The notes below the pieces were generated by a model. The model saw only the letters and a program-made list of their open reading frames with translations, made no database searches and was not told the origin of the DNA. Below are positions 19,420 to 29,222 of a DNA stretch of 64,000 nucleotides, piece after piece. Both the position numbers and the translations under genes were made by a program. The stretch spans positions 124,001 through 188,000 of the forward strand of contig NZ_FNAL01000001.1 in NCBI RefSeq assembly GCF_900101915.1, read 5' to 3'. Source of the stretch: Psychrobacter pacificensis. Lineage in GTDB: Bacteria; Pseudomonadota; Gammaproteobacteria; Pseudomonadales; Moraxellaceae. Numbering within the stretch: position 1 is the first letter of the stretch; each line of letters starts with the position of its first letter.

Positions 19420-22400
19420 TTAGCTTTCGCTATCGGTATCATCAGACGCAAGCTTCTCAGCTTGGGTCGGTTTTTTATGATCCGTTTTGGGCTTGCGACT
19501 GCGTGCCTTTGGCACCTTCGGCGTCGTCAGGTTAAACATGCCGGTCTGTGGCAGCAATTGCTCAGCCACATTTTCGATCATGTTTTTATAGCTGGCGATG
19601 GTGGTCTTAGATTTAGCTGCCTGACTGTCATCTTTGCCCGTTTCTTTAGCAGATTCTTCTACTTTAGATTCGGTTGTTTGCTCAGCCTCTTCTGCATCAG
19701 ACTTTTCTACATCTGCCTGTGTTGCATCAGCTTCCGTCATATTGGTTTCTTGTCCTTCAACGGCTTGATTTTCTACACGGTTAGCAGCTGATTGCGCTTG
19801 CTCGACTTCTAGCAATTTCTCACTATCAGCGCTGACATTATCTGCCTGTGCTTGATTCGCCAGTGCTGTCGCTTCAACGTTATGTGCATCCACTTCGCTA
19901 TTGTTTTGCTTAGTATTTACTAGCGATGCTTCATTGCTCGAAGTCTGCTTTGTAGGAACACTCAACACAGCTGGCTCTTGGTAGTCAGGATGCTGACCGC
20001 GTGGATCATTGCTGGCACGCTTGCCAATGGCACGTGGTTCAACGGCGGTTTTGCCTTGAGCTACTGCAAATTGACTGACTGCTTGAGTCATCGCTGCGAA
20101 GCGTGCCAAGTAATCGGCTGCTAATGGCTGGTAGCCATAGTTGCTAAAGTCAAAGCGCTGACTGGCCACATTGTTGCTATGGTTGTCATCGACAGCATTC
20201 TCAACGTTGGTGCTATTATCTGCAGATTGCGCTTGCTCGTTATACAAGGCAATTGTCTCGATAAAGCAGCTGATAACACCGTTTTCTGTTAAGCGAGTTT
20301 GCGCGTCTGGCAGCGTCGCACGAATAAACTCACCAACGGTGCCACGTATCGCTGCTGCACTTACAGTAGTAGCTTCGACCTGAGGTGTTGCTTTTGCTTG
20401 CTGAGCACGTACCACACGTGGGTCGTTGCTAGCTTGACCAAACTTCTCAGCAGTCACGTAACGTTCACCAAACAGTGATTCGTGTGTTAACTCAAGTGCT
20501 GAGTTACTCATGCCTTTATCATTGGCACCACTGTCATTAGCTGGAACTTTTTTAGCTTCTTCAGCTTCGCTGACATTATCAGTGGTCTCAGCTTTCTGAT
20601 GCTCGGGTTTGGCTTTGGCCTGATCTGAATCAGCCGTTTTTGTACTAACTGACTGACTGTCTACGTCGCCAGCAGAGGCTGGTTGGTCGCTAGAAGAGGT
20701 TGGTTGCGCTTGTTCTGACTGATTTTTATTATCAGTGCTCTGCTTACGATCAGGTGCATTGTTTTGCACCTTAGCGTTAGTAGTCGCCTCTTGGTTGTTT
20801 TGAGTCTGATTCTCAGACGTCTCTACCGTACCCTTTTTATTGTCACCTTTTTGGTCAGTATTTTTCTCACTGTTACTAGGCTTTTTGGCAGCTTGCTGAG
20901 TAGCGTAATCTTTTGTGCTCTCGTTCTTTGCCGTGCCGTTTGTTGAGCGTTGTTTATCGCTAGATTGAGGCTTAGCAGGCGTGGACTTGCTATCATCTAA
21001 AGATAAGTGCACAACTTCTGACGCCTTTAGCTTGGTCGGTGCTTCATTGACTTGTAGCACGACTTCATTAGGGTCCTGACTACGACGTGTGCCAGATTGG
21101 TTTTTACCATTGGCATCGTCGCTATTTTTATCATTTTGCTGCTTGTTTTGCTTAACATCGTCAGCCGTTAGCGTCTCACCGCGCTCTAGCTTTCCGCGTG
21201 AGCCACGTTGGCTATGCGATTTACGCTTAGCACGAACTTGTTCATCGGCTTTTTGGCCAGTTACGTTGTCTGCGTCATGACGATCGTTTGCTTTTTGGTT
21301 ATTGTCTTGACGATTGCTGTTGTCTTGACGGTTATTACGATTGCGATCGTTCGTACGTCTGTTTTCCTGTTGACGCTTGTCTTGCTGTTGTTGGCCTTGC
21401 GTGTCAGACGATTTCTCATCAGCGCCGCTATTGGTATGGTTAGTCGTCTCGTCAGTCGCTTCTTTTCTTTGACGCGGCTTTGAGTTTCTTGACTTACGCG
21501 GCTTACGTCTTCTTCTGTCTTCGTTATTGCTGTCATCAGTATCGCTGTCGTTAGTACGGCGTGTTTGTTGACGATTAGCGTTGCTATCTGATGGTTGGTT
21601 GTCGTTTTTCTGATGATTGTTTTGTTGAGTTGGCTGCTCACTATTTGAAGCGGCACTATTCAATGCATTGCTATCAACTTGGCCAAATGAGCCTAAGCTT
21701 TGTGCGCCAGTATTTACCAAGGCCTCGATCGCTTCAGCGGCATCGCGACTACTGACACTAGGCGTGGTGGTGGCTTGCGGTGCTTGCGCAAACAGATTTG
21801 ATAACCAAGCGACTGCTTTTGGTTGAGCAGTGGCTTCCACATTTTGAGTCTGCGCTGCGACTGGCGCTGCAACGTTTTTAGGTTGACTGGCTTGTGGTGC
21901 GCGCGCTGGCGCAGCGTCATTAGCATTTTTATGATTACGGCGATCATTGCTATGATTGACGGTATCGTTCTGCGTAGCTGTGCTCTGCTTGTTGTTATCA
22001 TTTGATGGTTTACGAGGCTGGCGAGTAGGCTGCTGCTCAGGGCGCTCTTTTTCAGCCGTTTGCCAGTCGACATTGTAGCCAAGGTCACTGTGCTCTTGTT
22101 GCTGAGTATCAGTGATACGCTCGTAGCTCGATGGGGCAAAGCCGTCGCGGTTAAAGTGCAGCTTAAAGTTTGGTGACTCTAAATGGGCGTGCGGCAAAAT
22201 CGTGATACGCGTGCCACTGTCTTGCTCAAGATAAACCAAGCTGTCACGCTTTTCATTTAGCAAAAATGCTGCGATGTCGGTTGGAACTTCCGCCTGTACT
22301 TCACCTTGGCGTTCTTTGAGCGCAATTTGTTCAATTTGACGCATAATAGAGAGCGACAATGAACGCAGGTCACGAATCATACCGTTACCATGGCAACGTG

Positions 22401-23601
22401 GGCAGATATAACCAGTTGATTCTTCTAATGATGGACGTAGACGCTGACGGCTCATTTCCATCAGACCAAATTTAGAGATATCACCAAACTGGACGCGAGC
22501 ACGATCGTATTTGGTCGCATCAATTAGACGCTTTTCTACTTCCTTTTGATGCTTATTGTCATTCATGTCAATAAAGTCAATAACGATCAAACCACCCATA
22601 TCACGCAAACGCAGCTGACGGGCAATCTCGTCGGCCGCTTCTAGGTTGGTATGATAAGCAGTCTCAGCAACGTCTGAACCTTTAGTCGACTTAGCTGAGT
22701 TGATGTCGATAGAGACCAATGCTTCTGTTTGGTCGATGACGATTGAGCCACCTGATGGTAGACGCACCTCACGCTGATAGGCCGTTTCGATTTGTTTTTC
22801 GATATTAAAGCGCGAAAACATTGGTTCATAATCGGTATATTTGCGTAGCTTTTCGGCTTGTTTTGGCATCACTGCATCAATAAAGCCTGCTGCTTCAATA
22901 TAAGCGTTTTCGTTATCAATCCAAATCTCAGCGATATCATCACGCAAATAGTCGCGGACAGCACGGGTAACGACACCTGCTTCTTGATGGACGAGGCGTG
23001 GTGAAGGGTACTTTTGGTTTTGTTCTTGGATGGCCTGCCAGATATTAAGCAAATGGTTAAGGTCATGTTGCAAGTCTTCTTGCGTCTTGCCGATACCCGC
23101 GGTACGAATGATAACGCTCATGCCTTTTGGCAAATCAAGATTGCTCAGCATACGTTTCATGTCTTCGCGCAGCTTGCCTGAGATTTGACGTGAGATACCG
23201 CCGCCACGAGGGTTGTTTGGCATAAGTACCAGATAGCGACCAGCCAAAGAGACATAAGTCGATAGGGCAGCGCCTTTGTTACCGCGCTCTTCTTTTTCGA
23301 CTTGGACGATGAGCTCATCGCCTTCTTTAATCAGTTTTTTGATGTTTTCATCACGTGGGTTACCGCTTAGGTATTCGGCAGAGATTTCACGAATCGGCAA
23401 AAAACCTTGGCGCTGAGAGCCGTATTCGACAAATACCGCTTCGAGCGATGGCTCAACACGGGTTACATGGCCTTTATAAATGTTAGATTTTTTTTGCTCG
23501 CGGGTACGATTTTCTAGGTCGAAATCGTATAGATGATTGCCTGTACATAAGGCGACACGAATCTCTTCGTTTTGAGTTGCGTTGATCAAAATGCGTTTCA
23601 T
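19420..23601 (-). CDS. rne: Ribonuclease E with very long C-terminal scaffold
   Basis: 1393 residues (E. coli 1061). The catalytic half is canonical: MKRILINA start, S1 domain (about 35-120, SNIYKGHVTRVEPSLEAVFVEYG), 5' sensor, and the DNase I-like core with the two metal-binding Asp segments (LVSIDINSAKSTKG and GGLIVIDFIDMNDN). The zinc-link CPRC is at 400-403. From about residue 520 to the end the chain is disordered: Gln/Asn/Asp-rich, with a basic patch NEDRRRRKPRKSRNSKPRQRKE and many short polar repeats. Two ASNDPR motifs lie near residues 1057 and 1195; NDPR-type motifs are, to my knowledge, a feature of Pseudomonas-group RNase E scaffolds. It cleaves mRNA and rRNA precursors and should organise a degradosome. 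The end is Lys/Arg-rich (VPKARSRKPKTDHKK). Confidence 0.97.
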   Translation of the reverse strand: MKRILINATQNEEIRVALCTGNHLYDFDLENRTREQKKSNIYKGHVTRVEPSLEAVFVEYGSQRQGFLPIREISAEYLSGNPRDENIKKLIKEGDELIVQVEKEERGNKGAALSTYVSLAGRYLVLMPNNPRGGGISRQISGKLREDMKRMLSNLDLPKGMSVIIRTAGIGKTQEDLQHDLNHLLNIWQAIQEQNQKYPSPRLVHQEAGVVTRAVRDYLRDDIAEIWIDNENAYIEAAGFIDAVMPKQAEKLRKYTDYEPMFSRFNIEKQIETAYQREVRLPSGGSIVIDQTEALVSIDINSAKSTKGSDVAETAYHTNLEAADEIARQLRLRDMGGLIVIDFIDMNDNKHQKEVEKRLIDATKYDRARVQFGDISKFGLMEMSRQRLRPSLEESTGYICPRCHGNGMIRDLRSLSLSIMRQIEQIALKERQGEVQAEVPTDIAAFLLNEKRDSLVYLEQDSGTRITILPHAHLESPNFKLHFNRDGFAPSSYERITDTQQQEHSDLGYNVDWQTAEKERPEQQPTRQPRKPSNDNNKQSTATQNDTVNHSNDRRNHKNANDAAPARAPQASQPKNVAAPVAAQTQNVEATAQPKAVAWLSNLFAQAPQATTTPSVSSRDAAEAIEALVNTGAQSLGSFGQVDSNALNSAASNSEQPTQQNNHQKNDNQPSDSNANRQQTRRTNDSDTDDSNNEDRRRRKPRKSRNSKPRQRKEATDETTNHTNSGADEKSSDTQGQQQQDKRQQENRRTNDRNRNNRQDNSNRQDNNQKANDRHDADNVTGQKADEQVRAKRKSHSQRGSRGKLERGETLTADDVKQNKQQNDKNSDDANGKNQSGTRRSQDPNEVVLQVNEAPTKLKASEVVHLSLDDSKSTPAKPQSSDKQRSTNGTAKNESTKDYATQQAAKKPSNSEKNTDQKGDNKKGTVETSENQTQNNQEATTNAKVQNNAPDRKQSTDNKNQSEQAQPTSSSDQPASAGDVDSQSVSTKTADSDQAKAKPEHQKAETTDNVSEAEEAKKVPANDSGANDKGMSNSALELTHESLFGERYVTAEKFGQASNDPRVVRAQQAKATPQVEATTVSAAAIRGTVGEFIRATLPDAQTRLTENGVISCFIETIALYNEQAQSADNSTNVENAVDDNHSNNVASQRFDFSNYGYQPLAADYLARFAAMTQAVSQFAVAQGKTAVEPRAIGKRASNDPRGQHPDYQEPAVLSVPTKQTSSNEASLVNTKQNNSEVDAHNVEATALANQAQADNVSADSEKLLEVEQAQSAANRVENQAVEGQETNMTEADATQADVEKSDAEEAEQTTESKVEESAKETGKDDSQAAKSKTTIASYKNMIENVAEQLLPQTGMFNLTTPKVPKARSRKPKTDHKKPTQAEKLASDDTDSES

Positions 23602-24786
23602 ATTTATATCCTATGAGTACGCATAACAACGATGAGACAGTCTTTAAAAGATAGTGGCAAGTGTGGCTAATATGACATTAGCATTTGTAGATATCAGTGA
23701 ACGGTCGAACGTAAATCGTGGGTTTCGTAAAGCACGTGGGCTTTTTCAATGGCTCTTTTACCTGAACTTATGAGCGGTGCTCACATTAATATAAATAAAA
23801 TAGGGCGTAAGGCTATGATACTTATATTCTATTATCAATAAACTTGGTACATATATGAATATGTCAGCGAATAAAAACTCTCTTAATGTCAGTACGTTCT
23901 ATTGGTAGTGATGTTGGCGCACGTTGTAAGCGTGGGCGACGGTCAGTTACGGGTCTAAAAAATACTGATATTAAAAAGGCATATTGCGGTAGCCATTCAT
24001 CCTTCAAAGTCTAACAATAATATCGCGGTCGTGATTGCTACTATATATCGTAGCGTCATCAGTCAGCGGTTATCTATTCAGGCAAAGCGATTGGTTACTC
24101 TTTATTTATCGTTCTTTATATATCGTCAATAATATCTTGGGTGTCTCAAGGTTAGGTATCACAGCTTTGGTTATCAGCGGGGCGTACTTGGCAAACAGAG
24201 TAATGGACCAGCTTGTCAGCATGGTATCGTATTTACCTCTTTATCGTCATCTGTTTGACCACCAATACTCAGGCAGCTATCGAACTATTTTTCGATCCTA
24301 ACGCTAACCGACCCATACTTGCTCAACTATGCTGTCATAAAGGACCATCAGATAAGTAATCATTAAATAATAAATAGTTATCAAAAAAAGTCGTTGTCAT
24401 GCAGTTAGTGAGTCAATGTGGTGTTGTCATCCGTTAATAAATAGACTGATCGTCAAAGTTATTAACGCGATGGTATTTAGTGTCACTATTTGTTTTATGG
24501 TACCGAGTAAAATTCGATACAGTGTTTTAATTTATAGGGCTGTGTTTGGTAACGAATACCTTTAAATGCTAATGCCTCTAAACGACTGGCCCTACAATTA
24601 GATGAAACGTTTCATAGCAGCAGGGTAAATAGCATTGACCTCTTTACTAGCAATCAGTAAATACTGGAAAGTAATAAAACGGTGACCAGCTATCTGAAAC
24701 AACAATGATTATTGCTGTCGCCTCTGCTTAATTGTCGCTCAACATGCTAAACTATAACAAATCTTTGTGTAAATACCTAACTAAAA
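23602..24786. other. Long divergent rne/rluC intergenic region (1185 bases)
   Basis: The longest gap in the window. The rne side probably encodes a long 5' leader: in E. coli the rne leader is structured and mediates autoregulation by RNase E. Here small hairpins are visible, for example GAGC/GCTC around 23772-23782. A 267-base open frame starting at TTG 24035 has no ribosome site and no recognisable protein, so I do not call it. No terminator, IS end or tRNA is seen. Confidence 0.55.
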
Positions 24787-25812
24787 ATGACAAACTCAAA
24801 AATGACTGACGACGCTCCTACCCATGAAGCCCCTGCTATTTTCAATAGTAAAACCCGCCCACAAAGCGCTGACGATGAGATTAGCAACTTCGGCAAGGTA
24901 AACTACCTTGAAGTGACGCGACATCAACATGACCAGCGTTTGGATAACTTTTTGCTCAATCGTTTGAAGGGTTTGCCAAAATCGCACATCTATAAAATGA
25001 TTCGCTCAGATGAAGTGCGCGTCAACAATAAACGCTGTAAGGCACATGATAGATTGCAGCGTGAAGACGTCGTGCGTATCGCACCTGTGGAGCTAGCAAC
25101 GCGCGAAAAACCCATCATCAGTGCTGAGTTTGCTAAAAGCTTGCTCGCCCGCGTGGTCTATGAAGATGAAGGCTTGATCGTACTAAACAAGCCTTTTGGT
25201 ATTGCAGTGCATGGCGGTAGTGGTTTGGACTTTGGGGTCATCGAAGCCATGCGTGAAGTGACGGGTAAAAAGTATCTAGAGCTGATTCACCGCATCGACA
25301 AAGATACCTCAGGGCTGTTGATGATTTCCAAAAAACGCTCAACACTCAAAGTATTGCAGCAGCACTTAGTAGATAAAACCATTCAAAAGCACTATCTATG
25401 CCTTGCCAAAGGACAGCCTGCACTGAATGAGCAACGTATCAATGCACCATTATTGCGTTATACACTTGCTAGCGGCGAACGCCGTGTCAAAGTAGACGCA
25501 CAAGACCTACAAGCGAAAGAAAGCCAAACAGACATCATCGTTCATGAGCGTTTTATGATTAATGGTCAGCCAGTAAGCCTCATCGAAGCCAAGCCATTAA
25601 CCGGACGCACGCATCAAATCCGTGTGCATTTGGCTCATATTGGTCATGCTATCTTGGGTGATGATAAGTATAACGTGCATGATAAATCAGGCGTTCATCG
25701 TCTGTGTCTCCACGCGTGGCGCTTAGATATTCCGGGTTATGACGCTATTACTGCACCATTGCCAGACGACATGGCGGATTGGCTACCAGAGACAGCCAAG
25801 TTGCCTGAATAA
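24787..25812 (+). CDS. rluC: 23S rRNA pseudouridine synthase RluC
   Basis: 341 residues. An N-terminal S4 RNA-binding domain (about 45-105, QRLDNFLLNRLKGLPKSHIYKMIRSDEVRVNNKR) is followed by the RluA-type catalytic domain with HRIDKDTSGLL; the catalytic Asp is residue 171. The motif PLTGRTHQIRVHLAHIGH is present. RluC modifies three uridines of 23S rRNA (955, 2504 and 2580 in E. coli numbering). Divergent orientation to rne is conserved from E. coli to Moraxellaceae. A short N-terminal extension (about 40 residues) precedes the S4 domain. Confidence 0.95.
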   Translation: MTNSKMTDDAPTHEAPAIFNSKTRPQSADDEISNFGKVNYLEVTRHQHDQRLDNFLLNRLKGLPKSHIYKMIRSDEVRVNNKRCKAHDRLQREDVVRIAPVELATREKPIISAEFAKSLLARVVYEDEGLIVLNKPFGIAVHGGSGLDFGVIEAMREVTGKKYLELIHRIDKDTSGLLMISKKRSTLKVLQQHLVDKTIQKHYLCLAKGQPALNEQRINAPLLRYTLASGERRVKVDAQDLQAKESQTDIIVHERFMINGQPVSLIEAKPLTGRTHQIRVHLAHIGHAILGDDKYNVHDKSGVHRLCLHAWRLDIPGYDAITAPLPDDMADWLPETAKLPE

Positions 25813-25863
25813 GTCTAAATATGATCATTTTGGTCTAAAAATGTAGACCTTTATAGAAACATG

Positions 25864-25910
25864 AAAACGTCACGATACCTTATTTAATCAATAAGCCGCC
25901 GTGACGTTTT
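25864..25910 (+). terminator. Hairpin after rluC
   Basis: 11-base perfect stem AAAACGTCACG (25864-25874) / CGTGACGTTTT (25900-25910) enclosing a 25-base loop that can itself fold. It lies between rluC and the HAD gene and probably acts as a terminator, though the T-run is only the stem end. Confidence 0.65.
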
Positions 25911-25951
25911 CGTATCTGCTACTTACTATTATTATTCGTTAAGGTGAATCC

Positions 25952-26665
25952 ATGACTGCATTGTTTACCACTGATACGCCAAAACTTACTCAACACTCTC
26001 AGCCAGCAGATGAGCATCGTCTATCTGATAAGACACTAATTATTTTTGACTGGGACGGCACGCTGATGGATTCTATCGGCTTAATTGTGGATTCTATGCA
26101 TGTGGCTGGAGAGGCACATGGATTTAAGACGACTGATAAAGCGGTGAAAGACATCATTGGTCTGAGTTTAATGAATGGTATCGAGATTTTATATCCTTAT
26201 GCAGATGAGTCGCAGACGCTCGCCATTCAGCAGACTTATGCAGAGTACTATATTGCTAATAGCCACTGCACGCCACTCTTTGAGCCGATAGAGGATATGT
26301 TGCAGACTCTGCAGGAGCAGGGCAAAAAGCTTGCTGTTGCAACTGGTAAAAAAAGAAAAGGGCTAGATCGTGTATTGGATGCCTCTGACAGTCACGATTA
26401 TTTTGTCATGACACGCTGTGCTGATGAGTCAGGCTCAAAGCCTGATCCGCAGATGTTGACTGATATCTTGGATTACACGCAGCAGCAAATATCTGATGCC
26501 GTGTTCATCGGTGACAGTATCTATGATATTCAAATGGCAACCAAGCTTGGCATGACCAGTATCGCGGTCAACTATGGCACGGCAACAAGTGCAGAGCTTG
26601 CAGAGCAAAATCCGACATACCAGGTTGACACGCCGCAAGCATTGGCTAAGCTATTGTGTGCTTAA
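25952..26665 (+). CDS. HAD-family phosphatase (phosphoglycolate phosphatase-like)
   Basis: 237 residues. HAD motif I DWDGTLMDS with Asp33/Asp35, a helical cap with a PYADESQ segment, motif II region VATGKKRKGLD, and motif IV FIGDSIYDIQMA. This HAD class IA type commonly follows rluC in gammaproteobacteria and is often annotated as Gph-like. The true substrate is not known; a nucleotide or sugar phosphate is likely. The ribosome site is TTAAGGTGAATCC. Confidence 0.9.
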   Translation: MTALFTTDTPKLTQHSQPADEHRLSDKTLIIFDWDGTLMDSIGLIVDSMHVAGEAHGFKTTDKAVKDIIGLSLMNGIEILYPYADESQTLAIQQTYAEYYIANSHCTPLFEPIEDMLQTLQEQGKKLAVATGKKRKGLDRVLDASDSHDYFVMTRCADESGSKPDPQMLTDILDYTQQQISDAVFIGDSIYDIQMATKLGMTSIAVNYGTATSAELAEQNPTYQVDTPQALAKLLCA

Positions 26666-26688
26666 ATAAAAGCCTTTTTAGCCTATAT

Positions 26689-26730
26689 AAAAAAGGGTTC
26701 ATCGATATTAACGATAAACCCCTTTTTTTA
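26689..26730. terminator. Bidirectional terminator between HAD gene and engB
   Basis: Long hairpin AAAAAAGGGTTCATCG...CGATAAACCCCTTTTTTT (left arm from 26689, right arm to 26729), loop around 26705-26711, one mismatch. It serves the two converging genes. Confidence 0.85.
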
Positions 26731-26746
26731 TTTGAGACTATAATTT

Positions 26747-27502
26747 CTATTTACTTTCTTCTTGACTGCTTTCTTTTTCAATGGCGTCTTCTAACTCATC
26801 GCCTTCTAATAACGCAAAAGACGATTCAATGATTTTGTCATTATCCAGTTGATAATCGTACCATCTACCCATGACACCAGCCAGCTCATCCAGACCTTCT
26901 TTTCTCAAGGCTGAAAATAACTGGATAGTACAGTTTAAGCCGAGTTTTTTGAGTCTTTTGCGGGTATTGAGTAGGGCGTTTTTAGAGGCACCATACTTAA
27001 GCTTATCCGCTTTAGTCAGCAAGATGTGTACGGGTAGGTCACCATCTTTTGCCCAATGCAGCATCTGCTCGTCAAAAAACTTGAGTGGGTGACGAATGTC
27101 CGTCATCAGCACTAGGCCAGCAAGGCTTGAGCGCGATACTAGATACTCTTCTAGCTCGACCTGCCATTCTTTTTTCATCTCAAGTGGTACAGCGGCATAG
27201 CCGTAACCTGGCAAATCAACCAATCGTCTATCAGGGTTACCGATACTAAAAAAGTTAATCATTTGCGTGCGTCCAGGCGTTTTGGACGAGCGTGCAAGCT
27301 GGCGCTGATTGGTCAAAGCGTTGATGGCTGAGGATTTACCAGCGTTCGAGCGTCCTGCAAAGGCAACTTCTAATCCCATATCAGGTGGGCAAAGCTTAAA
27401 GGTGGGCGCTGAGGTCATAAATTCAGTCTGCTGAATTTTCTGACGGGATTTGGTGTTGAACAGCGCATGTTCGGCAGCAACATCGGTAAACGGGGTATTC
27501 AT
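26747..27502 (-). CDS. engB: Ribosome-biogenesis GTPase EngB (YihA/YsxC)
   Basis: 251 residues, longer than the ~210 of E. coli because of both ends. Walker A GRSNAGKSS is at 50-58. The G2 region TPGRTQMINFF, G3 VDLPGYGYA and G4 LTKADK follow. EngB assists 50S subunit assembly. The acidic C-terminus (ALLEGDELEDAIEKESSQEESK) is not part of the GTPase fold. An intergenic gap of 392 bases separates it from the divergent cytochrome c5 gene, an association also seen in Pseudomonas. Confidence 0.95.
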   Translation of the reverse strand: MNTPFTDVAAEHALFNTKSRQKIQQTEFMTSAPTFKLCPPDMGLEVAFAGRSNAGKSSAINALTNQRQLARSSKTPGRTQMINFFSIGNPDRRLVDLPGYGYAAVPLEMKKEWQVELEEYLVSRSSLAGLVLMTDIRHPLKFFDEQMLHWAKDGDLPVHILLTKADKLKYGASKNALLNTRKRLKKLGLNCTIQLFSALRKEGLDELAGVMGRWYDYQLDNDKIIESSFALLEGDELEDAIEKESSQEESK

Positions 27503-27894
27503 AAATGGCTCATTAATCTTAAAAAATTAGATACGGGTATAAAATTCTGGTTAGCTGGTGGGTTGGCTTAAGCCATGACTTCAATTTAGCAAATATGCAA
27601 AAAGTGGTAAGAGGCTCTGCTTCATCAGCGCTTACACCTTGTAAAGTTAGCGATTTGATATTATCCGCTATTTTATACTATTGCCTGTCTTACTTATTGA
27701 AATAACTGCGATTAGCATCATATAAATAGTAGGATAACATTAAAGTTAATTGTTGATTAGAATAAGTTTTTAGTGTTAACAAAGCTGAATATAATTTATC
27801 TATGTTCGCATGACATATATTGTTACAATGTTTAATAAAAGACATTTAACAGAACGATTGATGTGACACGTGAAATCTCACGAGGAGGTGCTCT
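27503..27894. other. Divergent engB/cytochrome c5 intergenic region
   Basis: 392 AT-rich bases with no gene. A TACAAT (27824-27829) may be a -10 element for the cytochrome gene, but I could not pair it with a -35. A strong ribosome site CGAGGAGGTG is at the right edge. Confidence 0.45.
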
Positions 27895-28230
27895 ATGTTT
27901 TCAATCAATAGACTTCTTAGTAAGGGCTATCATGCTCTAACAGTTGGCAGTGCTGCCTTATTGCTAAGTGGCATCATGATCAGTAGCGCAGGTGCGGCTG
28001 ATATTTCTACTACTTATGATAACTCATGTGCAGCCTGTCATGATAGTGGCGCACTAAATGCTATCAAAAAAGGCGATAGTGCCAAATGGCAGAAACTTAT
28101 TGAGCAAAAGGGCATGCCGGCACTCATTAAATCTGTCAAAAGTGGCATGATTCAAATGCCTGCAGGCGGTCTTTGTAATACCTGTAGCGATGATGACTAC
28201 CGCAAGCTTATTGAGTATATGAGCAAGTAG
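27895..28230 (+). CDS. Cytochrome c5-type monohaem protein
   Basis: 111 residues with a Sec signal peptide (LTVGSAALLLSGIMISSAGA). Haem site CAACH at 45-49, likely distal Met88 in MIQMPAGG, and a non-haem Cys pair CNTC at 94-97, the disulfide that marks cytochrome c5. It is a periplasmic electron carrier, probably between the bc1 complex or quinol chain and terminal oxidases. A strong AGGAGGTG ribosome site implies good expression. The distance to the cytochrome c4 gene and the terminator between them suggest separate transcripts. Confidence 0.92.
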   Translation: MFSINRLLSKGYHALTVGSAALLLSGIMISSAGAADISTTYDNSCAACHDSGALNAIKKGDSAKWQKLIEQKGMPALIKSVKSGMIQMPAGGLCNTCSDDDYRKLIEYMSK

Positions 28231-28553
28231 TCCATTTAGACATGAAGCTTGAAGCGATAAGTAAGATAGAGCGCTGGGTTTACAACCTGAATGCGCTTTT
28301 TATTTTTGCCCTATACTTTAGGCTATGCTCATCAGAAAACTGATGAATACTACGATTAAGTAGGCAAATGATACAAAGTCTTGCTATAATAATCGAAAAT
28401 AAACCCTGATGTTAGTAAGTACTTTCAGACTGCTTGTGTCCAAGACCTCAAAATATATGCCACGCCTATGATTAAAGAGGCGACTATATTAGGTATCTTA
28501 TCCGTGCAATCACTCTAAATAATGCTTACGCCGAGCTAGTAGGATTTGTATCA
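28231..28553. other. Intergenic region between cytochrome c5 and c4 genes
   Basis: 323 bases. An imperfect terminator hairpin sits at 28270-28306. A small CGCCT/AGGCG hairpin at 28463-28482 precedes the c4 gene. No gene seen. Confidence 0.5.
28270..28306 (+). terminator. Probable terminator of cytochrome c5 gene
   Basis: AGCGC (28270-28274) pairs with GCGCT (28293-28297), with an inner GGTT/AACC stem. A T-rich tail TTTTTATTTTT follows. Confidence 0.6.
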
Positions 28554-29222
28554 ATGAAAAAGTTAATCGCTGCTGCCAGCTTATGCGTTGCAAGTTTCAG
28601 CGTACAAGCTGCTATTATTGTTCCTGAGTATGACGTCGATGCAGGTCAGAAAATTGCAGAAACCGTTTGTGCTGCTTGTCATGGTCTTAATGGGGTCAGT
28701 ATTGTTCCTGCGCAGCCAAACCTTGGCGGCCAAAATGTAAAATATCTTTATAAACAGTTAGTTAACTTTAAAGCAGGCTATCGCAAAAACGGTGTCATGC
28801 AGTCACAGGTTGCTAACTTGTCTCAGCAAGATCTAGCCAACGTGGCAGGTTACTACTCTAGCCAAGCGCCTTGGGGTGTTGGATACGGCAACCCTGCAAC
28901 GAACCAAGAAGCCACCAAATTATTCTTGGGTGGCGATAAGTCACGCGGTGTGATTGGTTGTGCTGGTTGTCATGGTCCGGATGCTGCAGGTAACCCTTGG
29001 GCAGCGTTTCCAAAATTAGGCGGACAGCATGCCCAATACATTGCCACTCAGCTAAAACTATTCCGTGCCGCTGGACGTGCTGATGATATCGATAGCGATG
29101 ATCAAAAACGTGTCAATGATGCTGCGAAAGAAGGTGAGATGGGTATGATGCAAACCGTTGCATCGAAATTATCAGATCGTGACATTCGTATCTTGTCAGA
29201 CTATGTGAGTGCTATTCACTAA
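28554..29222 (+). CDS. Dihaem cytochrome c4
   Basis: 222 residues with a cleavable signal (MKKLIAAASLCVASFSVQAA). Two haem sites, CAACH at 39-43 and CAGCH at 136-140, each in one half of an internally duplicated protein. Met82 (GVMQSQ) and a Met in EMGMMQTVAS are the likely distal ligands. The PNLGGQNVKYLYKQL and PKLGGQHAQYIATQL repeats are classic cytochrome c4. It transfers electrons in the periplasm to cbb3-type or other oxidases. It pairs functionally with the cytochrome c5 gene just upstream. Confidence 0.95.
   Translation: MKKLIAAASLCVASFSVQAAIIVPEYDVDAGQKIAETVCAACHGLNGVSIVPAQPNLGGQNVKYLYKQLVNFKAGYRKNGVMQSQVANLSQQDLANVAGYYSSQAPWGVGYGNPATNQEATKLFLGGDKSRGVIGCAGCHGPDAAGNPWAAFPKLGGQHAQYIATQLKLFRAAGRADDIDSDDQKRVNDAAKEGEMGMMQTVASKLSDRDIRILSDYVSAIH

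Noticed and set aside
23809-23818. TAGGGCGTAA near rne, resembling the TIR of the MITE-like elements
   Set aside because: Only TAGGGCGT matches, the AGGGCGTGT end is not complete and no inverted partner is nearby.
24035-24301. 88-codon plus-strand frame in the rne/rluC gap
   Set aside because: Starts at TTG with no ribosome site, composition follows the AT-rich background, no recognisable domain.
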